Assembly (NCBI GenBank): GCA_035079385.1
Contig: JAVHKY010000004.1
Location: 16,771,001-16,835,000, forward strand
Source of the DNA: Aspidiotus rigidus
Lineage: Eukaryota > Arthropoda > Insecta > Hemiptera > Diaspididae
DNA: 64,000 bases
Direction of reading: 5' to 3'
Position 1 is the stretch's first letter. Every line of letters starts with the position of its first letter. Below the pieces are notes generated by a model that was not told where the DNA came from, did not search any database, and saw only the letters and a program-made list of their open reading frames with translations. Positions 1 to 8,722 of this stretch are shown here, in pieces. The position numbers were made by a program, and so were the translations under genes.

Positions 1-281
1 CTCGTTCTTGACCCGCGTCGCCAAATGTTTCAAGATCTAGGGCTACAGTGGCGTTTTTTGGTGTGCCTGTGGCTAAAACAAGGAAACGAACGCTTTCGCC
101 AATGAACACAGTTCGAGCGGTAAGTTCTGCCAGCTCACCGAGGCGTGCGAGCGGTGCAGTAATTTCTCTGCAATGAAAGTATACATAATATTACGATAAG
201 TATCGACAAAGACGCGTCCGAAGGTCTTTCGCGAAACTGGACAACTCTTCGTACTTATGTACAACATGGTACACCATAGAG

Positions 282-729
282 CTACATTCTATAAAGTTTC
301 AGCAATCTTGAAGCTGTTTGTAGCTGAAGGTGTTTCTCGCGTAGGTGATAAGAGCGTTTGATGTGAGAGTCATATGACGAGAAAGACTTGCGATCTTCTT
401 TCTCCCTCGACTTTTTGTGCTCCTTTTTCCTGATCTCAAACTTTCTCCCAGTCTCAGCACCGATGCTCGCACTGCTCACAACTGAGCTTGTACACTCCGC
501 TCAAGCTTTCCTTGTCTTTTTGTTCCGTCTGGTCATTGCTGATTCTCTTCACCATGGGTTGGTTATTCTGGATGCCCACATTTACATGGTACCCATTGAA
601 CGCCTTTATCGCCTTGTTTGTGTACTTTCCTATGTGTGGTATCAATCCGGAGTACTTTCTCACTATGCCATCATGGGTTCTCTTCTTTGTTTCCGTTTTC
701 CCAAAGGCTCCAAGAAGATGGCAAGTCAC
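282..729 (-). pseudogene. Penelope-like element GIY-YIG endonuclease fragment (divergent family)
   Basis: Two overlapping reading frames on the minus strand (454-729, then 282-479) together give the C-terminal part of a Penelope-like polyprotein. The first ends in SGVYKLSCEQCE, the 'GVYKxxCxxC' start of the GIY-YIG nuclease. The second resumes at GETGRKFEIRKKEHKKS, the conserved helix with the catalytic Arg and following His region. The frame change lies near 460-480. The sequence differs clearly from the other PLE copies in the window, so it is a separate PLE lineage. The reverse transcriptase is absent. It is a relic inferred from motif similarity. Confidence 0.6.
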
Positions 730-896
730 TGTTTTGTAAACACAGTAACAAAGAACACCACGATGGAGAGGGAATATTTGAAGTCTCGCACAAAGAGAAG
801 AAAACTCCGGGAATAAATGGAGATTGCAAAAGCAAAGAGGAAGAAACCTGCCTCTTATACAATGTAATCACGTTTTTTTTTGTTTTTTGACATGTT

Positions 897-955
897 CCAT
901 GTCTTTTCCCTCGCCGGACCCCGATTTTGAAACTCGCGAGTACACCCCCCCAGCG
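897..955 (+). repeat. Dispersed repeat, first copy (GCGAGTACACC family)
   Basis: This stretch reads 'catgttccatgtctttt' followed by a CGCCGGACCCC / TTTTGAAA / CGCGAGTACACCCCCC series. Near-identical copies start at about 21546 and, more diverged, at about 28680. It lies just beyond the 3' end of the minus-strand LINE. No coding potential is visible. Confidence 0.6.
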
Positions 956-964
956 AAAGGGCGT

Positions 965-3271
965 TGAATATTAGAGTTGATAAGTGAAGAGTGGAGTGTT
1001 TTTTGTTGAGTGGTATGATGTGGACATTGAAAAAGAATATGATTTAAGTCGGCCGCTATCCTTGTTTTGCGGATGAAAAGGACACTCAGGAGATATGTTT
1101 GGTAAAAATTTTACTAAATTGTACGGGAGCCTGTTGTGATTGAATCGAAGTCTGCAAATTGGGACAGTGAATTTTCGGTTGACGTAGTTTGACAATATGT
1201 ACCAGGGATGAGTGGGAATTGAGTTTTCTAGATGGAAGTATTGGGATGAGAGGGAAATGTTTTCCAAGTAGTGTCTTTGCCATTTTTCTTCGTTTTCTTC
1301 TCGGGCTATGCCTAAGAGGAAATTTGCACTAATGAATGAGTATTTAGCGGCAGACTGCGAGGAGCAAGCCGCTTTAGCTGCCGAATCAACTCGTTCATTG
1401 CCCTCAATTCCCTTGTGGCTGGGGATCCACATGAGAGAAGTGCTGATGTTCTTAGAGTGAAGTAGATGTTGGAGGAGGAAGCGAGTGTTAATGATAGTGG
1501 GGCTGATATTGTGACTGTAGGGTGATTCTATGATTGCATGAAGGGCCGAGAGAGAATCTGAAGCGATAAGGATTTGGTTATGCGGAGAAGAAGAAGGATT
1601 AGATTGAGATACGAAGTTAAGAGCCATGAAAATAGCAGCAACTTCGCAGTCATAGGACGAGGATCCGGGGCAAATTTGGAAGTTCCTTACAACTCCCGAA
1701 AAGGAGTCGTAGAAGGCCGCACCGCAACCGGAAGTCATCTTTGAGCCATCGGTGTATATGATACGGTATCACGGAATTGAGTTTCAATTAGTTCGGCAAA
1801 TTGTAGCGGTATGGCAACCTTGTGTTTCCGTGTCAAAATTTCTAACGGCCAACGATGAAAAATTTCGAAATAGGTGAGGTATTGGTAAGGATAGCCATCT
1901 ATCGATGGGAGCGAGTGTAGGAGTTTGGAATATTTTTTTATAACGCGAGATAACAAAGGTTTTTTGGAGGGGATGAAGCGCCGATCACGAGAAATATTCG
2001 AAAAGGAGAGAATAAGCCTCCTATTTGTCCAGGAGGCCTAGCGAGTACAATATTTTTGTGTAAGATATATTCTACGGAGTTGTAAGGGAGGAATTTTTGC
2101 TTCAGCTTCCATAGCAACAATTGGTGTCGTTTTTATGGCTCCTAAAATGTAGCGAAGGGCCTGATTTTGAAGTACGTCGAGTTTTTTCAGACGAGAGGGA
2201 GCAGCGGAACCGAAGAGGAAGGCTCCGTATTCCATTTTACTACGAATAATGGCTTTGTATAGCATGGACAGGATGATGGGATCACCACCCCATTTGGTGC
2301 TAGACAAGGCTTGGAGGATGTACATGGCCTGGGAGGATTTGGTACGAAGGAAGGAAATATGAATGTTCCATGTAAGACGACTGTCCAGGTTGATACCTAA
2401 GTACTTGAAGAAGGAACAATTTGGGATTTGTTCGCCCTGAGAAAGACACACGCATCTGCAAGGTTGTAGGCTCTTAAGGAAAACAGAACAGAAACGCATT
2501 TTGGAATGGATAAACTCAGGAGTAGTTGGTCTAGTTTGTTTTGGAGGACGGATAAGGTGTTAGTGACGTGTAGAGTGGTGGTGGCAACTTGAGAATGAGC
2601 GTGGTAGATAACCAGGTCATCAGCAAAGGAAAGTATGGTAGCTGGTGAACGTATGTTTAAAACAGTGAGGATATATAGATTAAATAAGATAGGGCTCAGG
2701 GACGAGCCTTGGGGAAGACCTAAGTTATTTATCCTAGTTATTGAAGGATAGTTAGCGTGAGTGAATGTAAATGTTTGAGGAGACATCAATTTGAGAATGA
2801 AAGTAGAGAAATGAAGGGGAATATTCAGATTTTGTAGAGTTTGACGCAAAATTGGTAAGCTGACGCTGGGAAAAGCGGAGTGGATGTCTATGGAAAGGGC
2901 GTTCAGGTGTTTCTTGTCTATAAAAGCCTGATATATATCACTGACGAAGGAGGTGACGCAGTCGATAGCACTGCGTTTATTTCGAAAGCCGTAGCAGTTG
3001 TGTGGAATAATACCTTTTTGTTCCGACCAGTGTCTGAGTCGGGCATTTACGTAGCATAGATTCAACAAGTTTTCGGATGCGTGAGGATAGGGCAATAGGA
3101 CGCAGCTTTGAATTTTTTTTGGTATAGGGATAATCTGGAAATGAATCCATGCAGAAGGGATGACGTTGTTTCGCCAGACAGCGAAAAATTATTCGGCCTG
3201 GTGATTGGACGAGAGAAGAAGAACAGAACCAACCAATGAGTCGGCAAGAAACCAGGAGCCAATAGAAACAC
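965..3271 (-). mobile_element. Jockey/I-type non-LTR retrotransposon, 5'-truncated, degenerate ORF2
   Basis: Read on the minus strand, the element carries a reverse transcriptase (about 2400-3200) with the palm Asp in ALSIDIHSAFPSV, the LPQGSSLSPILFNLY motif and FADDLVIY. A connection region follows (2038-2499). An RNase H domain comes next (about 971-1765) with YTDGSK, an Asp-Ser pair in IASDSLSALHA and WIPSHKGIEGNERVD. A trailing Cys/His-rich segment (ECPFHP...) is typical of insect Jockey-like ORF2 C-termini. The frame shifts near 1762, between the linker and YTDGSK, and again near 2040-2100 and 2400-2500. No apurinic endonuclease or ORF1 is present, so the copy is truncated at about 3271. 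No poly(A) tail is seen at the 965 end. Confidence 0.85.
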
Positions 3272-3430
3272 AGTATTTAGGATTGAACAATCACTAAGCA
3301 GTATGTTTTAGCCAATAAGAACAAAATGTCGTTTCTAAGAGTGAACCAATCACAACACAGCATTGTTATAGCCAATAAGATCACAGTGTTATACTATAAA
3401 AACTCATGTTTAAGGCCTAGTTTTCCAGTT
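3233..3430 (+). promoter_or_regulatory. Putative promoter: CCAAT-box cluster plus TATA and Inr-like site
   Basis: CCAAT motifs occur at about 3233, 3257, 3311 (GCCAATAAGA), 3344 (AACCAATCAC) and 3371 (GCCAATAAGA again), spaced about 24-54 bp. A TATAAAA box follows at 3395-3401. About 30 bp downstream sits CCAGTTG (3425-3431), the expected distance for an initiator. An ATG-started ORF begins at 3451. This geometry fits an RNA polymerase II core promoter on the plus strand. It may belong to a mobile element rather than a host gene; no transcript evidence is available. Confidence 0.4.
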
Positions 3431-3450
3431 GCGACACAACTAATGATGGG

Positions 3451-3735
3451 ATGACATCCGAAAGTACTCTTGTAAAAGAAACTAATGAAGTAGATTTGAA
3501 AAACTTTTTCAATATCAGTGCTCTACTTTCACCTTACTCACTCATTATGAGTTTCAATAACGGTGAAATAATCTTGCGTCATACTCTAGCATCCCTTAGC
3601 ATACTTACCAAATCAGTTTATCCATCTCAACAGTTAACGGTAGAAACTTCCCTTCCATCCATAAAATCCTCTCTTGTTTCCGCGTTGCTAAGTTGTAAAA
3701 CAGTCCTCGAAATTAAGAGCCATTTCAGAAAGTAA
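3451..3735 (+). CDS. Small hypothetical protein, 94 aa, downstream of CCAAT/TATA cluster
   Basis: An ATG-initiated single-exon ORF of 94 codons begins about 50 bp after a TATA box. A four-codon upstream ORF (ATG ATG GGA TGA, 3443-3454) overlaps its start. The product is Ser/Leu-rich, with no transmembrane segment, signal peptide or motif that I recognise. It could equally be a chance ORF or a remnant of an element. Its only support is the promoter-like sequence immediately upstream. Confidence 0.25.
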   Translation: MTSESTLVKETNEVDLKNFFNISALLSPYSLIMSFNNGEIILRHTLASLSILTKSVYPSQQLTVETSLPSIKSSLVSALLSCKTVLEIKSHFRK

Positions 3736-3753
3736 GAAAAATTTTACAGGCAT

Positions 3754-3800
3754 GTAACGAATTAGTAAGTGAGCTCGTATTTCCGAAACCAATTCGTTAC
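3754..3800. repeat. 10-bp perfect inverted repeat (GTAACGAATT / AATTCGTTAC)
   Basis: GTAACGAATT at 3754-3763 is followed by its exact reverse complement at 3791-3800, with a 27-bp loop. It lies 20 bp after the stop codon of the small ORF. It may be a hairpin end of a small element; no target-site duplication is evident. Confidence 0.4.
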
Positions 3801-5050
3801 GTTCTTGTGTAGCCTTTATAAATTACCTACCATGCATCCAAGTTTATAATCCTATAGTGCAAATAGGAGTTTTTTTCAAAAAACAAAGGAAATAAGAATG
3901 GCCACAGCCATTTAAAAAATATCTATAAATTTAATTTCGTTATCGATTTTCGTTTACGAGAATGAAGTACGTAGACAATAGAATCATCAAAAAACTCTAC
4001 CTGTTTGAGCTGATAAAGCGAGTGTATGCGAATTAGTCTAGCTTTTGATTCGACTTTGTATTGTTGTTTTTCATTAGAACGTTCAAAAGAAGATCACTAC
4101 ATTTATTTATTGTAATCGAAACGTTAACGCTTACGAGTATGTGGGGAAAAACCGATGATTGAAAAAATTTTCGCGCAAATGAAAATGAAAATTAGTCCAC
4201 TCGAATAGTGTTACGCAATAGAAAATTAAGCGAGATACCAGCTTTTAAAATTCAAAAAGAAGAGGAAAAAATGTTTATTTACAATACCACTCGGTGCAAC
4301 AAAAACTCGCTTATTCGAAATATATTATTATATGAAGTAATCTGATTATAATACAAGTTGCCATTTGAGGGCAGAATACACACACTCGTATACCAGTGTG
4401 CATGCAGATATTCTTCGGGCGAATCAGAGCTCTTTAGTATGAAAGAGAGGCATATGCAACTGAAACTTGTTTGGAGACTGAAACTATTATACATCTCATC
4501 GTAAAAAAAAAAAAAAAAGGTTAGTGGTACGTGATTCGCAAATACCGCGCTAAAAGCGATCTACCGCCACCTCGATTGTGAAAGTCATTGTCAGTTATGT
4601 AATTCGTGATATAACAGTTTCATCGAGTATGAGTATAAACACGCTATTGTATTATAATTTTTAATGAGGGTGAAATAGATATCGACTCTTAGATAGAAAC
4701 GCGATGCACCCACATTCGCAACGATATTTACTGAAATTTCTCTTGTACATTTTGTAAGTTTAAGGTTTGATGACAAGAGAATTCTGCACATTATTTCTTC
4801 TCGATTGTTCTTATCAAACTTCGCGTTTTCGAGAATTCGTACCTAAGCGGTCGGATGTAGAACAATGTTATTTTTATCGCATTGACAGTACAAGGAAATT
4901 ATGACAGCCCCTAAATTCCTCTATTTACTCTCAAATATCTCCTGTTCAACTGTAAAATTGTCCAACAAAGGAAAATTTGGGAAAGTTTTCAAGCAATCAC
5001 GTGCAACAGGTATTCCACCGTTTCCATGCATAATGATCCCCGTAGACTTG
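3801..5050. other. AT-rich non-coding stretch
   Basis: No gene, RNA or transposon motif is recognisable here. The stretch contains an A(16) tract at about 4503. Short ORFs present on either strand show no family signature. Confidence 0.5.
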
Positions 5051-5260
5051 CGTTGGATTCTGAGTTACACGCAAGGTCGACCGAAAAGCTACTCAAAATC
5101 AACTTAAAATTGACTCATTTTTAAATCTTAGTCGAAATTATACAATTGACGACTGATCAGATTGATATAGGGTCGAATTATGGCCGCACATGCACTATAT
5201 TTTCACTCGTTTGTCACGTCGATTTCAGTTCAAATCTCAATTCTTACTTAAAATCGACTG
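5050..5260 (+). repeat. Dispersed repeat, copy 1 (partner at 43685-43850)
   Basis: The stretch with GAGTTACACGCAAGG, CAACTTAAAATTGAC, TTCAGTTCAAATCTC and TTGTCACGTCGATTTC aligns collinearly with 43685-43850, which has the same blocks in the same order. It is non-coding and of unknown class. Confidence 0.55.
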
Positions 5261-5884
5261 CGTTTGTCAACCTCGGTATCGAGTCTTTATTATTACCCAA
5301 TTTCAGTTGATTTGCAGGCGTGAATCCAGAACAGTAGTTTGAAGTATATGAATTTTTCTATTTTTAACGAATGAAGTGAGAGGAAGGGAGAATAGTGCGT
5401 AAAAAAGTTTAAACGAATTTCTCCACTTTATGGAAAAATATTGAATCATGTATACGTATTTGGGCGTTTGCAAAGAAATACAATGTAAAAAAATATCAAT
5501 CTCGATTACATCGATACATTGATCTTGATTGTATCAAAATATCGATTCTATACTCGGGTGCTGTAGTGAGTTAAACCTTCATTATAGGCCTATATTATAA
5601 CCTGGTTCAAGTCTAGTACCTATACAATATTTTAGGCTAAATAGCTTTCGGGGCTCACTCGCTCCGCTCGTTCTCCCCACCCCCTTTTTGGTCCAATGTT
5701 GAAAATCTTCAATTTTCGACTTCAACTTCATCGCTACGGCAAACAAAAAACGAAATCCATTGCGATGAAAATTAATCAACCCACCTTCAATATCTCCCGC
5801 CAAACTCTCTCATTAATTCTTTTTCGCTGCCTACGAATTTCGGTTACAAATTACGTATAAACGATAACGAACATTTGCAATAAG

Positions 5885-5935
5885 ATGTCGGATCAGCAGA
5901 CGCCGACTCTGCAATTCCTGATGGGTCCAATCGAA
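5885..5935 (+). CDS. Possible first coding exon (17 codons) of an unidentified gene
   Basis: ATG in a good context (AATAAGATGTC) opens 17 codons of coding-like composition, reading MSDQQTPTLQFLMGPIE. A potential splice donor (GAA|GTAATT) follows immediately; read-through meets a stop three codons later. No downstream exon could be linked to it, so this is a weak call. Confidence 0.15.
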
Positions 5936-6211
5936 GTAATTACTTGACTGTAGACAATTAGAATCTCTTATTATAATTGTGGTTCAACCCGTTAAGGACT
6001 TGTACGACCCCAAATCTTAGTTAAAAAATTTATTTTTACGTCAACCTTACTCTCGTTTACGAGACTGACGGATAGATGTTTTATTTTCTGTCCGTTAGAT
6101 TCAAAATTAAACATTGTCAAAATGTCCTAATAAATTTCCTTTACGATAATTTTTGTCTCTATATTTTCCTCTGATGACATTTCAGCGCGTCTTCCACTGC
6201 TCCAAGCCACT

Positions 6212-6592
6212 CTAGCTAATCCCCTTCTTCCCATTTCCCTTATCTAGTGTAAGTTTAGTTTTATAATTGACAGACTTAATAAATAGATCCAACTCACCGG
6301 GTTGAAGCAAACTGGAGAGTCTGGAATGCACCAGCAAATTCAACCTCGTAGTGAAATTCAGCCTCCCATACCACCGCCTCAACTCAGTATACGTATCCAT
6401 TTTTCCGTCAGGAATTTTTCCAATTTTTTGCTGGTAAGATTGCCGTCAGAGTAGAGACAAAATTTGACGAAATTTGGTTCGAGATACAATTGTAAGCACT
6501 TTCGGAGGAACCATATATGGGAAGAGTACGACAACCGTTAGTTCCGGAACTTCAGAAACAAAAATCGCAAATACGCTGCACTAGCGCCATTA
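6212..6592 (-). pseudogene. Penelope-like element N-terminal ORF fragment
   Basis: On the minus strand the segment encodes the N-terminal region of a PLE polyprotein (LNLLVHSRLSSLLQPGELDLF), which matches [20 protein letters not shown] in the PLE at 36033-36263. The sequence upstream to 6592 also matches the 5' part of that copy in several frames. It is joined at 6593-6743 to a PLE terminal repeat in the same orientation. No reverse transcriptase follows, so only the 5' end of an element is present. Confidence 0.6.
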
Positions 6593-6743
6593 ATCGAATC
6601 AATACGATTTTTTAGGTTATGGCCAAATTCATTAGAAGGATTCATACTCAAACGAGTAAAAAAAAGAGTACAATACGAGCACCACAGAAAATAAGACACG
6701 CGGAGCGCTTTCGACTAAACAGTCATTATCAACGATAGAAAGC
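6593..6743 (-). repeat. PLE pseudo-LTR (pLTR), inverted copy
   Basis: This 151-bp segment is the near-perfect reverse complement of 7484-7635. It includes a hairpin (6709-6732) that on the minus strand reads TTGATAAT-GACT-GTTT-AGTC-GAAA. It separates a minus-strand PLE 5' fragment from a plus-strand PLE 3' fragment, the head-to-head arrangement known for Penelope elements. Confidence 0.75.
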
Positions 6744-7440
6744 ATCTCCGAAGGAGACGGTGTCCATGAATTCGCCATTTACAGAAAAGATACATCGACC
6801 GAGATCACTGTCCACGACAAGTCTTTTTGCCCTGTTGCCCACAAGTTTGCAGCATTCAATAGCTCAATCCACCGGTTGAATAGTATCCCGATGAGTCAGT
6901 CCGCCTTTCATAAGGAGCTATCGACTATCAAGTACTTGGCCAGAGTGAACCAAGTCAACATAGACATCGATCTCTTGGTTCAGAGGAAGATTACTCGAAA
7001 ATGTCTTGATTTGACTACCTCCCTCCCTCGGGATTCAATTCCTGACAGTAGAAAGACCCGATCCCTCCAAATGAGAGGAGCGGCGTATGTAGGGTGAAGT
7101 GTAGTGATTGTAATGGGATATATATATAGGGGAAACTGGCTGTCAGCTCAAAATAAGAGTCAACGAATACAAAAAGGCGTGGGAAAAGAAGAACATAGGT
7201 GAATCGGCATTCGTGGACCACTTGATTGCCAGCGGTCATGGTTTCAAAGAGGAGTCCGTAGTCCTTCTCCACCGAGAAAGCTCGTATCGTAAACGGATCG
7301 CCTTGAAGCACATCGAAATTATTCGTCATCTGAAGAGTGACAACATTAAAGTGCTCAACAGGTACATACCTGATGAGGGGTTGATTGAACTAGTTTATGA
7401 GTATGATTCGCATTGCGATGACTCCCTAGTTCAATCATGA
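6744..7440 (+). pseudogene. Penelope-like element 3' fragment: RT tail and GIY-YIG endonuclease, frameshifted
   Basis: The fragment starts inside the RT C-terminal part (DGVHEFAIYRKDTSTEITV). It continues through the linker MSQSAFHKELSTIKYLARVN and the endonuclease. Compared with the copy at 8723-10136 it lacks about 40 codons of linker between PDSR and the GVYxVxC start. An extra dinucleotide at GIYIY (about 7125) shifts the frame. The frame is restored in WEKKNIGESAFVDHL and runs to a stop at 7440 after DDSLVQS. The GIY-YIG core is recognisable, but the copy cannot be functional. Confidence 0.8.
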
Positions 7441-7483
7441 TTTCCTTTGGTATTCTTGTTTCTTAGGAGTAGTTGGTTCAGTT

Positions 7484-7635
7484 GCTTTCTATCGTTGATA
7501 ATGACTGTTTAGTCGAAAGCGCTCCGCGTGTCTCTTATTTTCTGCGGTGCTCGCATTGTACTCTTTTTTTACTCGTTTGAGTATGAATCCTTCTAATGAA
7601 TTTGGCCATAACCTAAAAAATCGTGTTGATTCGAT
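7484..7635 (+). repeat. PLE pseudo-LTR at 3' end, with hammerhead-like hairpin
   Basis: The pLTR begins 44 bp after the endonuclease stop codon. The hairpin at 7495-7518 reads TTGATAAT, stem GACT, loop GTTT, stem AGTC, then GAAA. The same arrangement with compensatory stem changes is found at 10195-10218 and 31834-31858. The inverted partner is 6593-6743. Confidence 0.75.
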
Positions 7636-7639
7636 AGAA

Positions 7640-7766
7640 GGGGGACTTGGAAAAATTTCTATCATATATGGCTCGAGAGTCGAAATTTTTCCAAGTTTCT
7701 TGTTGGACGGAGCACGGCACACGGCAAATTTCTCAAAAAGCCTCCCCATAAAACAGGTTCCCTGTT
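7640..7766 (+). repeat. Modular interspersed repeat unit (full-length copy)
   Basis: Order of blocks: TATCATATATGGCTCG, GTCGAAATTTTTCCAAGT, GGACGGAGCACGGCA, CAAATTTCTCAAAAAG, and a terminal AAACAGGTTCCCTGTT palindrome. Copies or partial copies recur throughout the window, for example at 20960-21060, 21240-21360, 22640-23030, 49840-50080, 61500-61660 and 62290-62460. Non-coding. Confidence 0.6.
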
Positions 7767-8080
7767 AAAATTTCCTACTAAGTAATGTCACATTTTTCCG
7801 TCCCCAGAGCCACGAAAGTCCACAGGGGGCCGAAACAATTTCGGATTTTCAGTTTTTTGCAATCATCTCGGAAAATAAGCCGTCTATGAAAAAATTACAA
7901 GATACAAAAATTATTCCTCGTAAAATTTCCTATCAATTAACACCAAATTTCACCGCCCCCAACTTATGGTAATCGGTCCGCATGGAAGAGACCACATTTT
8001 TCAATATTTCTGTTTTTCCCAATTATCTTGAAAAATACGCTCTTTATGAAAATATTACGCGACACAAAAATTATCTTATA
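7767..8080 (+). repeat. Diverged tandem duplication, two units of about 155 bp
   Basis: Units start with AAAATTTCCTA at 7767 and 7922. Both continue through a CCGCCCC/CCGTCCCC block, a TTTCAGTTTTTTG/TTTCTGTTTTTCC block and a GACACAAAAATTAT-like end. Non-coding. Confidence 0.5.
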
Positions 8081-8084
8081 TATA

Positions 8085-8640
8085 TTGAAAAATTTTTCAA
8101 AAAAACGGCCGTTCTACTGGGCCGATCTTCAGAATGAACTCTAGATTTGCCATCAAGCTAAAAGCTCAGTGGTTTTAAAAAGTGTAGATGTGGATACAGG
8201 ATTGTTGGAAGAATTAAAAGATGTTGAGGACAAATGAAGAGTCGTCTGGTAGTGCTTCTATGGGGTTGTGACGGATAAGTCAGGAGTTCGGGAGTGATGC
8301 TAATTCGGGACAGGAAAAGATATGTTGAATGATTGGGGGGGGGGAGGTGTATCAGAATCGCAATGAGAGCATGAAAGGAGGTTGAGATAAGTGATGAGAT
8401 GGGTGTGTGTGTGTGAGTCTACAATAAGCAACATTAAAATATTCTAGAGAATCGGAGATGATCAAGAACGAATTAGAGGGGCAAAAGATGGTGAGGATGT
8501 GTGTTTCTTATTCATCGAATAAATTAGAGTACTGAAGTTGACGTTTAAGTAAGAAATTTAATTCTCAGTGGAGGGGAAAAATCGTGAGCCGCGTAAGCAT
8601 TTTTCATTCTCTCTCACTATTTTTCACTTTTTCCGTCAGT
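8085..8640. other. Non-coding sequence preceding PLE copy
   Basis: No coding motif is visible. The stretch contains a G(12) tract near 8335 and a short (TG)n run near 8405. The PLE terminal sequence begins somewhere near 8520-8640. Confidence 0.4.
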
Positions 8641-8644
8641 TGAT

Positions 8645-8673
8645 CTGATGATGAACCGCGTAGCAGTTCGAAA
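8645..8673 (+). ncRNA. Hammerhead-ribozyme-like motif in PLE 5' terminal repeat
   Basis: The sequence has an intact CTGATGA (8645-8651), one T, stem GAAC (8653-8656), a nine-base loop, stem GTTC (8666-8669) and GAAA (8670-8673). That is the hammerhead core order CUGAUGA, stem II, GAAA. PLE pLTRs are known to carry hammerhead ribozymes. I could not draw a convincing stem I/stem III and cleavage triplet, and the extra T after CTGATGA is atypical. Treat it as a candidate or decayed ribozyme. Confidence 0.4.
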
Positions 8674-8722
8674 TCGGCCGTACATTCAAGCTTTCAGTTT
8701 ATAGAATCAATGCGTATCCTTT

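Noticed and set aside
5220..5240. TTCAGTTCAAATCTC, considered as a tRNA or SINE B-box
   Set aside because: No A-box at the right distance and no cloverleaf; the word belongs to the dispersed repeat shared with 43.7 kb.
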